35,189 bases of DNA from assembly GCA_910585205.1 (NCBI GenBank), contig CAJUCC010000057.1, positions 1-35,189 of the forward strand. Reading direction: 5' to 3'. A program made the translations under genes and the position numbers. The notes beneath the pieces are model-generated. The model saw only the letters and a list, made by a program, of their open reading frames with translations. It had not been told where the DNA came from and ran no database searches. The DNA is from an uncultured Lachnospiraceae bacterium (GTDB taxonomy: Bacteria > Bacillota > Clostridia > Lachnospirales > Lachnospiraceae). This document shows positions 23,910-33,460 of the stretch, one piece after another; the stretch's first letter is position 1; each line of letters opens with the position of its first letter.

Positions 23910-26042
23910 ATGGAACTGGACCGATTTCTGAAAGTGCGGCAGCAACAGGAATATGTTGTCAATATGCGCCCCGTATTCCGAAAAAGGGCGCTGTACAGCG
24001 ATACGACCGAAAATTATGTGATGCCTGCGGAACCGGCGCCTTATGATGAAATCACCATACGCTTTCGCTGCGCAAAGGGAAATATTGACCGGGTTTACTT
24101 TGTCAGCAAGGGACAGAAAGAACTAATGCTGTTCGAGTGTACGGAGGGAGAATTTGACTACTATTTTATAAGAGTGCAGTTGGAAAACGAACTGCTTACG
24201 TATTATTTTGAAGTGATAGCCGGTAAGATTGACTGCTGTTTTGACGTGCGGGGCGCGGTCAAGACGGCACAGGAGCATTTTTATTTCCGGGTTATTCCCG
24301 GGTTCCGTACGCCGGAATGGGCAAAAGGCGCGGTTATGTATCAGATTTTTGTTGACCGTTTCTGCAACGGCGATTCTTCGAACGATGTACTGACAGGGGA
24401 ATATCGCTATATCGGGGAACCTGTTGTCAGGTCGGAGGACTGGGACGCATATCCTGACCACATGGATGTGCGGCGCTTTTATGGCGGTGATCTGCAGGGC
24501 GTTATGGATAAACTGGATTACCTGCAGGAACTGGGGATCGATGTGATTTATCTGAATCCGATTTTCGTATCGCCGTCAAACCATAAATATGATATTCAGG
24601 ATTATGATTATGTAGACCCGCATTTTGGTAAGATTGTGGAGGATGCGGGTGAGCTGCTTCCCGAAGGAGAGCGGGAAAATCGATTTGCGAGCCGTTATAT
24701 CAACCGGGTGACAAACCGCAAAAATCTGGAGGCCAGCAATGAGCTGTTTATCCGGCTGGTAAAAGAAGCGCATAAACGCGGCATCCGCGTTATATTGGAC
24801 GGCGTATTCAACCACTGCGGATCGTTCAATAAATGGATGGACAGGGAGCGCATTTATGAGAATGCAGACGGTTATGCCAAGGGCGCTTTTGTGGCGCAGG
24901 ACAGTCCGTACCGCGATTTCTTCCGCTTTTATCAGCAGGACAAATGGCCGTATAATCATACGTATGACGGCTGGTGGGGGCATGATACGCTGCCGAAACT
25001 GAATTATTCCGGTTCCAGAGAGGTATATGATTATATGCTGGAAATCGGCAAAAAATGGGTTTCGGAGCCGTATTGCGCAGACGGATGGCGTCTGGATGTG
25101 GCTGCTGATCTGGGCAACAGCGCGGAGGAGAATCACCGGTTCTGGCAGGATTTCCGGAAGGCGGTAAAGAGTGTTAATCCGAATGCACTGATTCTGGCGG
25201 AGCATTATGGCAATCCTGAGAGCTGGCTGCGGGGAAACGAATGGGATTCCGTCATGAATTATGACGCTTTTATGGAGCCGGTGACGTGGTTTCTGACCGG
25301 TATGCAGAAGCACAGCGACGATTACCGGGAGGATCTCCGGGGAAATGCATTCAGTTTCTGGGAGGCGATGAAGCATCATAATATCGATTTTACAACGCCG
25401 TCCCTGCAGGTGGCCATGAACGAGCTTTCAAACCACGATCACTCCCGCTTTCTGACGAGAACAAACCGTAAAGTCGGACGGATCAATACACTGGGCGCAA
25501 AGGCGGCGGAAGATGGGGTCAGCAAACCGGTCTTCCGGGAGGCGGTACTGATTCAGATGACATGGATGGGAGCGCCGACAATCTATTACGGGGACGAAGC
25601 CGGTCTGTGCGGTTTTACCGATCCCGATAACAGACGTACCTATCCGTGGGGAAAGGAAGATACCGAGCTGATAGCATATCATAAAACACTGATTCGGATT
25701 CGGAAAGAAAATCGGGAATTGCGGCGGGGCTCGCTGATCAATCTCGCCGGAGAGTATAATTTTATCGCCTATGGGAGATTTACGGGCGAGGAACAATGTG
25801 TCGTAATGATTAATAACAACGATACGGAGATCAGCAGGGAAATCAGTATTTGGGAGGCAGGCATTCCCAAAGATACGATTCTGACGCAGCTGTTGATGAC
25901 ATCAGAGAACGGTTTTACGACGGAGGAGCGGTATTATCAGGTAAAGAACGGGAAGCTTTCGGTTGCACTTCCGCCGTTGTCAGGGATTTTACTGAAGCAT
26001 ACAAAGGCAGAAAAGAAGACATTTTTGCAGTTTATTTCATAG
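23910..26042 (+). CDS. GH13 glycosidase, cyclomaltodextrinase/neopullulanase type
   Basis: A 710-residue alpha-amylase-family enzyme without a signal peptide, hence cytoplasmic. Residues 1-125 look like the CBM34-type N-terminal domain of cyclomaltodextrinases, maltogenic amylases and neopullulanases. The barrel starts at about 140 (AVMYQIFVDRFCNGD) and carries the catalytic triad: nucleophile Asp396 (DGWRLDVA), acid/base Glu431 (LILAEHYGN) and Asp510 (LSNHDHSRF). ILDGVFNHCG is conserved region I. It would cut maltodextrins, cyclodextrins or pullulan fragments to small sugars. ATG follows the SD-like AAGAGAGGG. An alpha/beta hydrolase gene starts 21 bases after the stop. Exact specificity cannot be told. 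Confidence 0.9.
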   Translation: MELDRFLKVRQQQEYVVNMRPVFRKRALYSDTTENYVMPAEPAPYDEITIRFRCAKGNIDRVYFVSKGQKELMLFECTEGEFDYYFIRVQLENELLTYYFEVIAGKIDCCFDVRGAVKTAQEHFYFRVIPGFRTPEWAKGAVMYQIFVDRFCNGDSSNDVLTGEYRYIGEPVVRSEDWDAYPDHMDVRRFYGGDLQGVMDKLDYLQELGIDVIYLNPIFVSPSNHKYDIQDYDYVDPHFGKIVEDAGELLPEGERENRFASRYINRVTNRKNLEASNELFIRLVKEAHKRGIRVILDGVFNHCGSFNKWMDRERIYENADGYAKGAFVAQDSPYRDFFRFYQQDKWPYNHTYDGWWGHDTLPKLNYSGSREVYDYMLEIGKKWVSEPYCADGWRLDVAADLGNSAEENHRFWQDFRKAVKSVNPNALILAEHYGNPESWLRGNEWDSVMNYDAFMEPVTWFLTGMQKHSDDYREDLRGNAFSFWEAMKHHNIDFTTPSLQVAMNELSNHDHSRFLTRTNRKVGRINTLGAKAAEDGVSKPVFREAVLIQMTWMGAPTIYYGDEAGLCGFTDPDNRRTYPWGKEDTELIAYHKTLIRIRKENRELRRGSLINLAGEYNFIAYGRFTGEEQCVVMINNNDTEISREISIWEAGIPKDTILTQLLMTSENGFTTEERYYQVKNGKLSVALPPLSGILLKHTKAEKKTFLQFIS

Positions 26043-26063
26043 TTATGTGACAGGGAGAATCGT

Positions 26064-27023
26064 ATGCACAGGAAGGAATTTTACTTTCCGTCTTCGGACG
26101 GAGACAATCGGATTTACACGGTTATCTGGATGCCGGACAAAGAAAGCTATGCAAGCCCGAAGGGGATCGTACAGATTTCGCATGGCATGGTGGAATACGC
26201 AGGCCGGTACGAAGAACTGGCGGCGTCTCTGACGGCGCGAGGGTTTCTCGTGGCGGGGAACGACCATCTGGGACATGGCCGGTCGGTGCGATCGACCGAA
26301 GACTGGGGGCATATTGATGCCGCGAACGGAAGCGCCTGTATGGTAAACGATCTGCACAGGCTGACAAAGATTCTGAAAAAGCGTTTTCCCCAATGTCCGT
26401 GTTTCCTTCTGGGACATAGTATGGGGTCCTTTCTGGCAAGGCGGTATCTGATGACATACGGCGGAGAGCTGGACGGCGCCGTCCTTCTGGGAACGGGTAA
26501 TCATGGCGCGGCCGCTGCGCTGGCGGGACTGCTGCTGGCGGAGTTTATGGCGGCATACAGGGGAGCGCGTTATCGGAGCACTTTGCTGCGGAAGCTTATG
26601 TTCGGCAGTTATAACCGCAGAATACGGCACCCGGAGTCTGCAAATGACTGGGTATGTTCCGACCGGAACGTTATGGAAGCCTACAACAGTGATCCGGCGT
26701 GTACCTTTGTCTTTACCGCGTCCGGCGTGGCGGCCCTGATGAAAACCTTGCTTTTTATCGGGAAAAGGACTAACATAGGACATATCCCGAAAAACATGCC
26801 GATTCTGATGGCTTCGGGCAGGGAGGACCCGGTGGGAAACTATGGTAAAGCGGTGGAAAAAGTATTCTGCATTTACCGGAGAGCGGGCATAGAGGATATT
26901 ACAGTGAGGCTGTTTGACCGGTGCAGGCATGAGCTTCACAACGAAGTCGGCCGGGAAGCGGTACATGCGCTGATCGGTGACTGGCTGGAAGAGAAAGCAG
27001 AAATCAGGCAGAAATATCAATAG
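26064..27023 (+). CDS. Alpha/beta hydrolase, monoacylglycerol-lipase/lysophospholipase-like
   Basis: A 319-residue cytoplasmic serine hydrolase of the Hydrolase_4 group. The oxyanion/HG region is QISHGMVEYAGRYEELAASL (about residues 34-53), followed by DHLGHGRS. The nucleophile elbow is GHSMGS near residue 117. The acid is probably the Asp in GREDPVGNYGK (about 254) and the base the His in CRHELHNE (about 292). Such enzymes cleave ester bonds of monoacylglycerols, lysophospholipids or other small esters. It lies between two amylase-type genes with gaps of 21 and 17 bases and so shares their operon; deacylation of an esterified sugar is one possible link, but this is speculation. Confidence 0.85.
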   Translation: MHRKEFYFPSSDGDNRIYTVIWMPDKESYASPKGIVQISHGMVEYAGRYEELAASLTARGFLVAGNDHLGHGRSVRSTEDWGHIDAANGSACMVNDLHRLTKILKKRFPQCPCFLLGHSMGSFLARRYLMTYGGELDGAVLLGTGNHGAAAALAGLLLAEFMAAYRGARYRSTLLRKLMFGSYNRRIRHPESANDWVCSDRNVMEAYNSDPACTFVFTASGVAALMKTLLFIGKRTNIGHIPKNMPILMASGREDPVGNYGKAVEKVFCIYRRAGIEDITVRLFDRCRHELHNEVGREAVHALIGDWLEEKAEIRQKYQ

Positions 27024-27040
27024 AAAGTGAGCGTATCAAT

Positions 27041-28348
27041 ATGTGGTTTGAAGAAGCGGTTGTTTATCAGATTTATCCCCTGGGGCTGTGCGGCGCGCCC
27101 CGGCAAAATGACGGGGTACAAGAGCACAGAATCCTGCGGATTCTGGACTGGGTGGAACATATTAAGGAAACAGGGGCCACCTGTGTCCTGTTTAATCCTC
27201 TGTTTGAAAGCGATGCCCATGGGTATGACACCAGAGACTATCATAAGGTAGACTGCAGACTTGGGACGAACGAAGACTTTAAAGCGGTTTGCGATGCACT
27301 GCATCAGGCGGGGCTGAAGATCCTGCTGGACGGTGTATTTAACCATGCAGGCAGGGGCTTTTGGGCGTTTGAAGATGTGCGGCAGAAAAAGTGGGACAGC
27401 CCATACAAGGACTGGTTCCGCATTTCCTTTGACGGCAACACCAATTACAATGACGGTTTCTGGTATGAGGGATGGGAAGGATGCAATGAGCTGGTAAAAT
27501 TGAATGTACAGAATCCCGCGGTAAGAGATTATCTCTTTGACGCCGTACGGGGGTGGGTCAGAGAGTTTGACATCGACGGCCTGCGTCTGGATGTGGCGTA
27601 CTGTCTTGAACCGGGATTTCTGGAAGCGCTGCGGGGGCTGGCGGACGGCATTAAGCCGGACTTCGTGCTCGTAGGCGAGACGTTACACGGCGATTATAAC
27701 CGGTGGATGAATGAGAAGGCGTGCCACAGCGTGACCAATTATGAGTGTTACAAGGGGCTGTACTCCAGCTTTAACACAGGAAACATGCATGAGATTTCAT
27801 ACAGCCTGAACCGGCAGTTCGGACAGGAGCAGTGGTGTCTCTATACAGGAAAGCACCTGCTCAGTTTTGCCGACAATCATGATGTCAGCCGGATTGCAAC
27901 GATCCTGACGGACCGCAACTGTCTGGAGCCGGTGTATGGACTGCTGTTTGGAATGCCGGGCGTTCCGGCCGTCTATTATGGCAGTGAATGGGGAATCGAA
28001 GGAAATAAAAAGGACAGCGACTATGCGCTGCGGCCGGAAGTGGAAAAACCGGTGTGCAATGAACTGACGAAATGGGTCAGCGCACTGGCAAAGGCGCGGA
28101 CGGAGAGCCGGGCGCTGTGCTATGGCAGCTACCGCAATATTATGGTACAGCCGAAACAGCTGATCTTTGAACGGAAAGCGGAGGGGGAACGGGTTCTGGT
28201 TGCAGTCAATGCGGACAGTTCGGTGTATCATGCGGACTTTAATGCAGAGGCAGGCAGAGCGGTTGATCTGATTACGGGAAAGGAACATGATTTTGGTGGC
28301 GGCAGCGATCTGCCTCCTTATTCCTGTGCATTCTGGAAAACAGAGTAA
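27041..28348 (+). CDS. Short cytoplasmic GH13 alpha-amylase-family enzyme
   Basis: A 435-residue single-barrel amylase-family protein with no N-terminal carbohydrate-binding domain and no signal peptide. The barrel starts directly at residue 5 (EAVVYQIYPLGLCG). The catalytic residues are present: Asp184 (IDGLRLDVAY), Glu213 (LVGETLHGDY) and Asp281 (FADNHDVSRI); region I is ILLDGVFNHAGRG. The family includes maltodextrin glucosidases and amylases acting on short oligosaccharides. The ribosome site AAAGTGAG is weak. It is 25 bases from the sugar kinase gene downstream. Specificity is unknown. Confidence 0.88.
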   Translation: MWFEEAVVYQIYPLGLCGAPRQNDGVQEHRILRILDWVEHIKETGATCVLFNPLFESDAHGYDTRDYHKVDCRLGTNEDFKAVCDALHQAGLKILLDGVFNHAGRGFWAFEDVRQKKWDSPYKDWFRISFDGNTNYNDGFWYEGWEGCNELVKLNVQNPAVRDYLFDAVRGWVREFDIDGLRLDVAYCLEPGFLEALRGLADGIKPDFVLVGETLHGDYNRWMNEKACHSVTNYECYKGLYSSFNTGNMHEISYSLNRQFGQEQWCLYTGKHLLSFADNHDVSRIATILTDRNCLEPVYGLLFGMPGVPAVYYGSEWGIEGNKKDSDYALRPEVEKPVCNELTKWVSALAKARTESRALCYGSYRNIMVQPKQLIFERKAEGERVLVAVNADSSVYHADFNAEAGRAVDLITGKEHDFGGGSDLPPYSCAFWKTE

Positions 28349-28373
28349 TGGCAAAAGAAACGGAGAGTAATGT

Positions 28374-29261
28374 ATGAAGGTATTGAATTTTGGTTCTTTA
28401 AACTATGACTATGTATACAATGTGGACCATGCGGTGACTCCCGGCGAGACATTGAGCTCCTCGGGGATGGAAACCTTTCTCGGCGGAAAAGGTCTGAACC
28501 AGTCCATTTCCCTCGCCCGGGCAGGGGTGCCGGTGTATCATGCGGGGATGATCGGGGAGGAAGGCGCACAGTTTCTGGAAACCTGTAAAAAGAGCGGCGT
28601 GGATACGACATATATCCGACGGATTCCGGGCAAGAGCGGACATACGATTATCCAGCTCGATAAAAATGCACAGAATTGCATTTTGTTATACGGCGGCAGC
28701 AACCGCAAGATTACCAGAGCGTTTGTGGACGAGGTATTGTCCGGCTTTGCGAAGGGGGATATTCTGCTGCTGCAGAATGAAATCAACGAACTGGATTATA
28801 TTATCGATAAAGCATATGAAATCGGTATGCGCATTGCCCTCAATCCCTCGCCCTTTGACAGTGCACTGGATGCCTGTGATCTGAAAAAGATTTCCATTTT
28901 CCTGCTGAATGAGATTGAGGGCGGACAGATTTCCGGGGAAACGGAGCCGGAGAAAATACTGGACGTGATGATGGAAAAATTCCCGGATTCCGCGGTTGTG
29001 CTGACACTCGGTTCCGACGGCGTAATGTATCGGGACAAAGACCAGACATGCAGACAGGGAATTTTCCCGGTGAAAGCCGTGGACACAACGGCGGCCGGCG
29101 ATACGTTTACCGGTTACTTTATCGCTTCTCTGCTTGCGGAGATGCCGGTCGCAGAGGCGCTGCGCATGTGTGCCAGGGCTTCGTCGATTACCGTCTCCCG
29201 GATGGGAGCGACGGATTCCATTCCGACAATGGATGAGGTGAGGGCGGCATTGGAAGGGTAA
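28374..29261 (+). CDS. PfkB-family sugar kinase (ribokinase-like)
   Basis: A 295-residue sugar kinase. The N-terminal PfkB signature GGKGLNQSISLARAG (about residues 37-51) binds the sugar, and the C-terminal signature DTTAAGDTFTGYF carries the catalytic base Asp243 and the anion hole. Sequence is closest to ribokinases, but a fructo- or other hexose kinase role is possible. It ends the glycosidase operon and its stop lies only 8 bases from the stop of the convergent methyltransferase gene, with no terminator between. Confidence 0.9.
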   Translation: MKVLNFGSLNYDYVYNVDHAVTPGETLSSSGMETFLGGKGLNQSISLARAGVPVYHAGMIGEEGAQFLETCKKSGVDTTYIRRIPGKSGHTIIQLDKNAQNCILLYGGSNRKITRAFVDEVLSGFAKGDILLLQNEINELDYIIDKAYEIGMRIALNPSPFDSALDACDLKKISIFLLNEIEGGQISGETEPEKILDVMMEKFPDSAVVLTLGSDGVMYRDKDQTCRQGIFPVKAVDTTAAGDTFTGYFIASLLAEMPVAEALRMCARASSITVSRMGATDSIPTMDEVRAALEG

Positions 29262-29269
29262 CGTTGCCT

Positions 29270-30475
29270 TTACGATTCTTCCACCACCTGAAAAATGTAA
29301 AATTTTAAATAATATGAGCTGTCCAGCCCCCATAAGATCGGATGGTCAGGCGCCTGTGTACGGAATTCTACCTGCCGGAGCCGCTTATGGGCGCCATGGG
29401 CAGCTTCTTTTATCGTTCTGGCAAAGAGATCCGGTTCCATAAAGTGAGAACAGGAACAGGTGACGAGAAAACCGCCGTTTCTGACAAGGCGGCAGCCGCG
29501 GAGATTGATTTCCCGATAGCCGCGCACGGCGTTTTTTACGGAATTTCTCGACTTGGTAAAAGCGGGCGGGTCGAGAATTACGATGTCGAAAGTCTCGCCT
29601 GCGGCTTCGAGTTCGGGAAGGAGATCAAAGACATCCGCCGTCTGAAAACGCACCGTTTCTTCCAGATGGTTGCGGGCGGCATTTTCGCGTGCACACTGTA
29701 TGGCGGTTTCGGAGGCATCCACACCGAGTACGGAAGATGCGCCTGCGATACCGGCGTTGAGGGCAAAAGAACCGGTATGGGTAAAGCAGTCCAGCACCTT
29801 TTTACCCTTGCAGATACCGTGAATGGCTGCCCGGTTATTTTTCTGGTCAAGGAAAAATCCGGTTTTCTGCCCGTCTTTGACATCCACGAGATAGGTCACG
29901 CCGTTTTCCGTGATTTCGACATGCGTGTCAAACGGCGCGCCGATAAAACCTTTGTAGCGTTCCAACCCTTCCTGCAGCCGCACTTTGGCGTCACTGCGTT
30001 CATAAATGCCGCGGATATGGATAGCGTCTTCTTTTAAAACGGCGGTCAGCGTGTCGAGAATCAGCGGTTTCAGTCTGTCGATGCCGAGTGCCAGAGATTC
30101 GACGACAAGCACATCGGAAAATTTGTCGATGACAATGCCGGGGAGAAAGTCGGCTTCTCCGAAAATGATACGGCAGCAGCCGGTGTCGGTGACGGCTTTT
30201 CGGTATGCCCAGGCATCCCGCACTTTTTGTCGAATAAAGTCTGCCGTTACGGGACAGTCTTTGCGGCGGGAGAGGATACGGACCGTAATCCGTGATTTGG
30301 TATTGATAAAGCCATATCCGAGAAAAAAACCGTCAAAATCATGGACAGAAATAATATCTCCGTCCTCAAACTCTCCCGTAAGGGACGAGATTTCGTTGTC
30401 ATAGACCCACATCCCGCCGGCTTTCAGCGTCCGCCCCTCTCCTTTTTTTAATGTGGCTGTTGCATCTTTTACCAT
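29270..30475 (-). CDS. Class I SAM-dependent rRNA methyltransferase, RlmI/YwbD-like
   Basis: A 401-residue methyltransferase. An N-terminal PUA-like RNA-binding part (residues 1-75, KKGEGRTLKAGGMWVYDNEI) is followed by a connecting domain with GLERYKGFIG, then a Rossmann core with the SAM motif VLDCFTHTGSFALNAG (about 222-237) and the motif IV block VILDPPAFTK. The CSCSHF stretch (about 345) supplies cysteines. The relatives methylate C1962 of 23S rRNA; the target here is inferred. The start codon is preceded by CAGGAGG. It lies 66 bases downstream of the alpha-glucosidase gene on the same strand and may be co-transcribed. Confidence 0.9.
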   Translation of the reverse strand: MVKDATATLKKGEGRTLKAGGMWVYDNEISSLTGEFEDGDIISVHDFDGFFLGYGFINTKSRITVRILSRRKDCPVTADFIRQKVRDAWAYRKAVTDTGCCRIIFGEADFLPGIVIDKFSDVLVVESLALGIDRLKPLILDTLTAVLKEDAIHIRGIYERSDAKVRLQEGLERYKGFIGAPFDTHVEITENGVTYLVDVKDGQKTGFFLDQKNNRAAIHGICKGKKVLDCFTHTGSFALNAGIAGASSVLGVDASETAIQCARENAARNHLEETVRFQTADVFDLLPELEAAGETFDIVILDPPAFTKSRNSVKNAVRGYREINLRGCRLVRNGGFLVTCSCSHFMEPDLFARTIKEAAHGAHKRLRQVEFRTQAPDHPILWGLDSSYYLKFYIFQVVEES

Positions 30476-30541
30476 TTTCGTATTCCTCCTGTCGCAGACA
30501 GACCGTTTTGACAGATTGTTTGGTAACGCTGCGCTTCCGGT

Positions 30542-32239
30542 TCATACCGTTTCCGTCTGCCTTTCCAGTTCCAGTATAACGGCCTGATATGCCTGTAACG
30601 TGATTTCTGTTTCGTTCTCAGTATAAAGCATCCGGTAGTTATTGAGCAATATCTTTTTACAGGGAGCAGGAAGCGTAAGGGTACGGTCTTCCTGCCGGTA
30701 GTTTGCCAGTACCAGAAGTGTCTGTGTTTCGCTGCGCCGGAAAAATGCCATCAGCCGTTCGGTATCTTCCATAAATGGCTCCAGGGCGCCGTATACGATG
30801 GTGTCCGCGCAGGCGGGATTTTTGCGCAGGGCGATCAGCGCTTTGTAAAAAGAAAATACGGAATCGGGATCGCCGGTCTGTGCGGCCGCATTGATGCGGG
30901 TGTAATTGGGATTGACGCGCAGCCAGGGGGTTCCGGTTGTAAATCCGGCATTCTCACTGTCATCCCACTGGAAGGGGGTGCGGGCATTGTCACGACTGTA
31001 AAATGATACGGCTTCCAGTGCCTGGTCTTCACGCAGGCCATGCCGGCGTGCTACGGCATATTCATCTCTTGTACTCACGTCGTCGATCTCGTCAATCGAG
31101 GAAAACGGCAGATTTTCCATCCCCAGTTCCTGCCCCTGATAAATCCAGGGAAGGCCGCGCAGCATAAAGGAGACGACGGCCAGCATTTTTTTGGAAGTAT
31201 CGGACAGATCCGATGCGGGGATATAACGGCTGACACCGCGCGGTTCATCGTGATTTTCGATGATATTTGCGGGAAAACCGACATGCTGCATCTGTTTCTG
31301 AGAGGCAAAGCAGCATGCCTTATATGCTTCCGGGGTAATATGGCGCGAGTCATACCAGCCTTTTTCACTGCTGCCCCAGACAGCGGCCCGGAAGTCAAAC
31401 ATGGTAGAGAAATAGCCGTTATCTCCGATAAAGTCTTCCAGTTCTTCTTCGCGGGCGTTGAATACTTCGCCCACGGTAAAGGCGTCATATTTTCGGAACA
31501 CCCGGTCACGCATCTCGCCGAGAAATGCGCCGATTCCCACGGCATCGGCAAGCATGGCCGAAGGCGAAGCAAGACCGTCGTCCCGGTCGGCGGGATATTG
31601 GTGCGCCGCAAACGGGAGCGCTTTTTTTATGTTGATAATGGCATCGATGCGGAAACCGGCCAGCCCCTTGTCCATCCACCAGCACATCATGCGGTAAATC
31701 TCTTCTCGCAGCGTCGGATTCTCCCAGTTCAGATCGGGCTGCTTTTTGTGGAACATATGGAGATAATACAAGTCCGTGCCGGGCACAGGCTCCCATACGC
31801 TGCCGCCGAAATAGCTGCGCCAGTTATTCGGTGCGCGGCCGTCGATTCCTTTTTCGAAGTAAAAGTAACCGGCATAAGGGCCGTAGGGATCCTGCAGCGC
31901 TTTTTGGAACCATATATGTTCGTCGGAGCAGTGATTGACAACCAGATCCATCAGAATGTATATATCCCGCGCTTTGGCCCCGGCAATCAGTTCTTCCATA
32001 TCTTCCATTGTGCCGAACCTGGGATCGATTCGATAGTAGTCGGAAATATCATATCCCTGATCGGCCAGCGGCGACTGGTAACAGGGGGAAAGCCAGATAA
32101 TGTCAATACCGAGTTCTTTCAGGTAATCCAGTTTGCTGATAATGCCCCGCAAGTCCCCGATACCGTTCCCGGTCGTATCCAGAAAGCTTTTTGGATAGAT
32201 TTGATAAGCTGCCTTGCCGTGCCACCATTTTTTTTGCAT
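30542..32239 (-). CDS. GH13 alpha-glucosidase (oligo-1,6-glucosidase family, Ala200 type)
   Basis: A 565-residue cytoplasmic exo-glucosidase of the GH13_31-like group. It starts WWHGKAAYQIYPKSFLDTTG and has LVVNHCSDEH (region I) and QPDLNWENP (the hallmark of this group). The catalytic residues are Asp199 (AGFRIDAI), Glu258 (TVGEVF) and Asp331 (IENHDEPR). A C-terminal beta domain ends the protein. The residue after the nucleophile is Ala200. Enzymes that prefer alpha-1,6 bonds have Val there, and alpha-1,4-preferring maltases have Ala or Thr, so a maltase-type activity is more likely than the default name. The ribosome site is AAGGAGG. The upstream MATE remnant ends 45 bases before the start. 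Confidence 0.92.
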   Translation of the reverse strand: MQKKWWHGKAAYQIYPKSFLDTTGNGIGDLRGIISKLDYLKELGIDIIWLSPCYQSPLADQGYDISDYYRIDPRFGTMEDMEELIAGAKARDIYILMDLVVNHCSDEHIWFQKALQDPYGPYAGYFYFEKGIDGRAPNNWRSYFGGSVWEPVPGTDLYYLHMFHKKQPDLNWENPTLREEIYRMMCWWMDKGLAGFRIDAIINIKKALPFAAHQYPADRDDGLASPSAMLADAVGIGAFLGEMRDRVFRKYDAFTVGEVFNAREEELEDFIGDNGYFSTMFDFRAAVWGSSEKGWYDSRHITPEAYKACCFASQKQMQHVGFPANIIENHDEPRGVSRYIPASDLSDTSKKMLAVVSFMLRGLPWIYQGQELGMENLPFSSIDEIDDVSTRDEYAVARRHGLREDQALEAVSFYSRDNARTPFQWDDSENAGFTTGTPWLRVNPNYTRINAAAQTGDPDSVFSFYKALIALRKNPACADTIVYGALEPFMEDTERLMAFFRRSETQTLLVLANYRQEDRTLTLPAPCKKILLNNYRMLYTENETEITLQAYQAVILELERQTETV

Positions 32240-32284
32240 AAGTAATGCCTCCTTATCTCGTAATATATATCATATTTCGCTGCG

Positions 32285-33361
32285 TTATAGTTTCTGCATC
32301 CAGTTCCTGCGGCGGAAAACGACGACCGTGATCGCATAGCGGACACATTCTTCCAGTGAAAGGATAAAATACACCCACGCAACGGGGAGCCGGAAGACAA
32401 AGGCGGAAAGAAGGCCGAGCGGCACGCCGAACCCCCATGTACCGATCAGGTCGATTATCATAATGTACCGGGTCTTTCCGCCGCTGCGGACGATGCCGCC
32501 GCCCAGAATCATGTTCTGGATTTTAAAGGGGGCGATCACGGCATAAGCGATCAGAATCTGCGTGGTCAGCAGTCTGACGGTTTCCGATACCTGATAGATA
32601 CTTACATACAGGGTTCGGGTCAGGACAATCAGCACGGAAAAGGGCAGAGAGGTAATCAGGCCGTAATACAGCAGGCGCCTGGAATCCCGATACGCTTCGT
32701 CATAAGCGCCGCTCCCGAGTTTCCGGCCGATCAGAATGCCGGACGCCTGTGACAGGCCGCATAATGCACCGATCATCAGCCCCTGTACCGGATTCATCAG
32801 TGTCATGGCGGCGCAGGCATCGGTACCCAGATGCCCGTAGATTGCCACGTAGACATTTTCGCCCAGATTCCACATAAATTCACAGATCAGGACAGGAAGT
32901 AAGATCGCGGCATACTGCCTGCGGGTAACGGTCTCCGGGGCGACAGTCACGGAAGACGGATCGCCGGCAGGACGTGCCAGAATCGCCTGATACTTATGAA
33001 ACAACACAAACATCATGAGAAAATTGACTGCCTGGGAGAGCAGAGTGGCCAGTGCGGCACCGGATGTCCCCATGGCAGGCAGGCGCCATTTTCCGAATAT
33101 CAGGATATAATTCAGCCCGGTATTCAACACAGCCGCAAAGATACTGGCATACAGAGGCAGCGCGGCTTTGTCCATACAGCGCAGTAACGTGGCCAGTAAC
33201 GTGGCGCCCGCAATCGGAAAAAACGTGCCGGCGATCAGAAACAGATAGGAAGCCGCCGCTTTTGCGGGCAGAGGATCGGATGTATATAAGCCCATGATCT
33301 GCCGGGGAAAGAACAGGCAGAGTATGGTAAACACGCCTGCCAGCGCAAGAGATACCTGCGG
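32285..33361 (-). pseudogene. MATE-family efflux transporter, N terminus missing
   Basis: The open frame encodes about 359 residues of a MATE multidrug/sodium antiporter with nine or so hydrophobic segments. Full-length members have about 450 residues and twelve segments. Homology-like sequence (VSLALAGVFTILCLFFP) runs straight up to an in-frame TGA at 33362-33364, with no start codon or ribosome site. The first membrane segments are therefore absent. A GTG at 33332 could in theory start a 349-residue protein, but it lies inside a hydrophobic helix. The 3' end is intact, 45 bases before the alpha-glucosidase gene. I read it as a gene cut at its 5' end by a rearrangement at about 33355-33361. 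Confidence 0.78.
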
Positions 33362-33442
33362 TCAATTACCATGGCGCTGTCTCAACGCGTCGTGGGAGTT
33401 ACTGCTATTGTACTGCCGAAGGAGAATAACTTCAAAAGTTAA
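33362..33442 (+). other. Possible 3' remnant of a lost plus-strand gene
   Basis: From the MATE break point a plus-strand frame runs to a TAA at 33440-33442. It encodes about 26 residues with host-like codons (MALSQRVVGV, then TAIVLPKENNFKS). It would be convergent with the lacI remnant, sharing the dyad at 33474-33496 as a terminator. I cannot name a parent family. It could be chance. Confidence 0.25.
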
Positions 33443-33460
33443 ACGCATAACCTCATACAA

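Noticed and set aside
32285..33334. Intact MATE transporter starting at GTG 33332
   Set aside because: The GTG lies within a hydrophobic helix, family-like sequence continues upstream of it to the break, and about 95 residues are missing.
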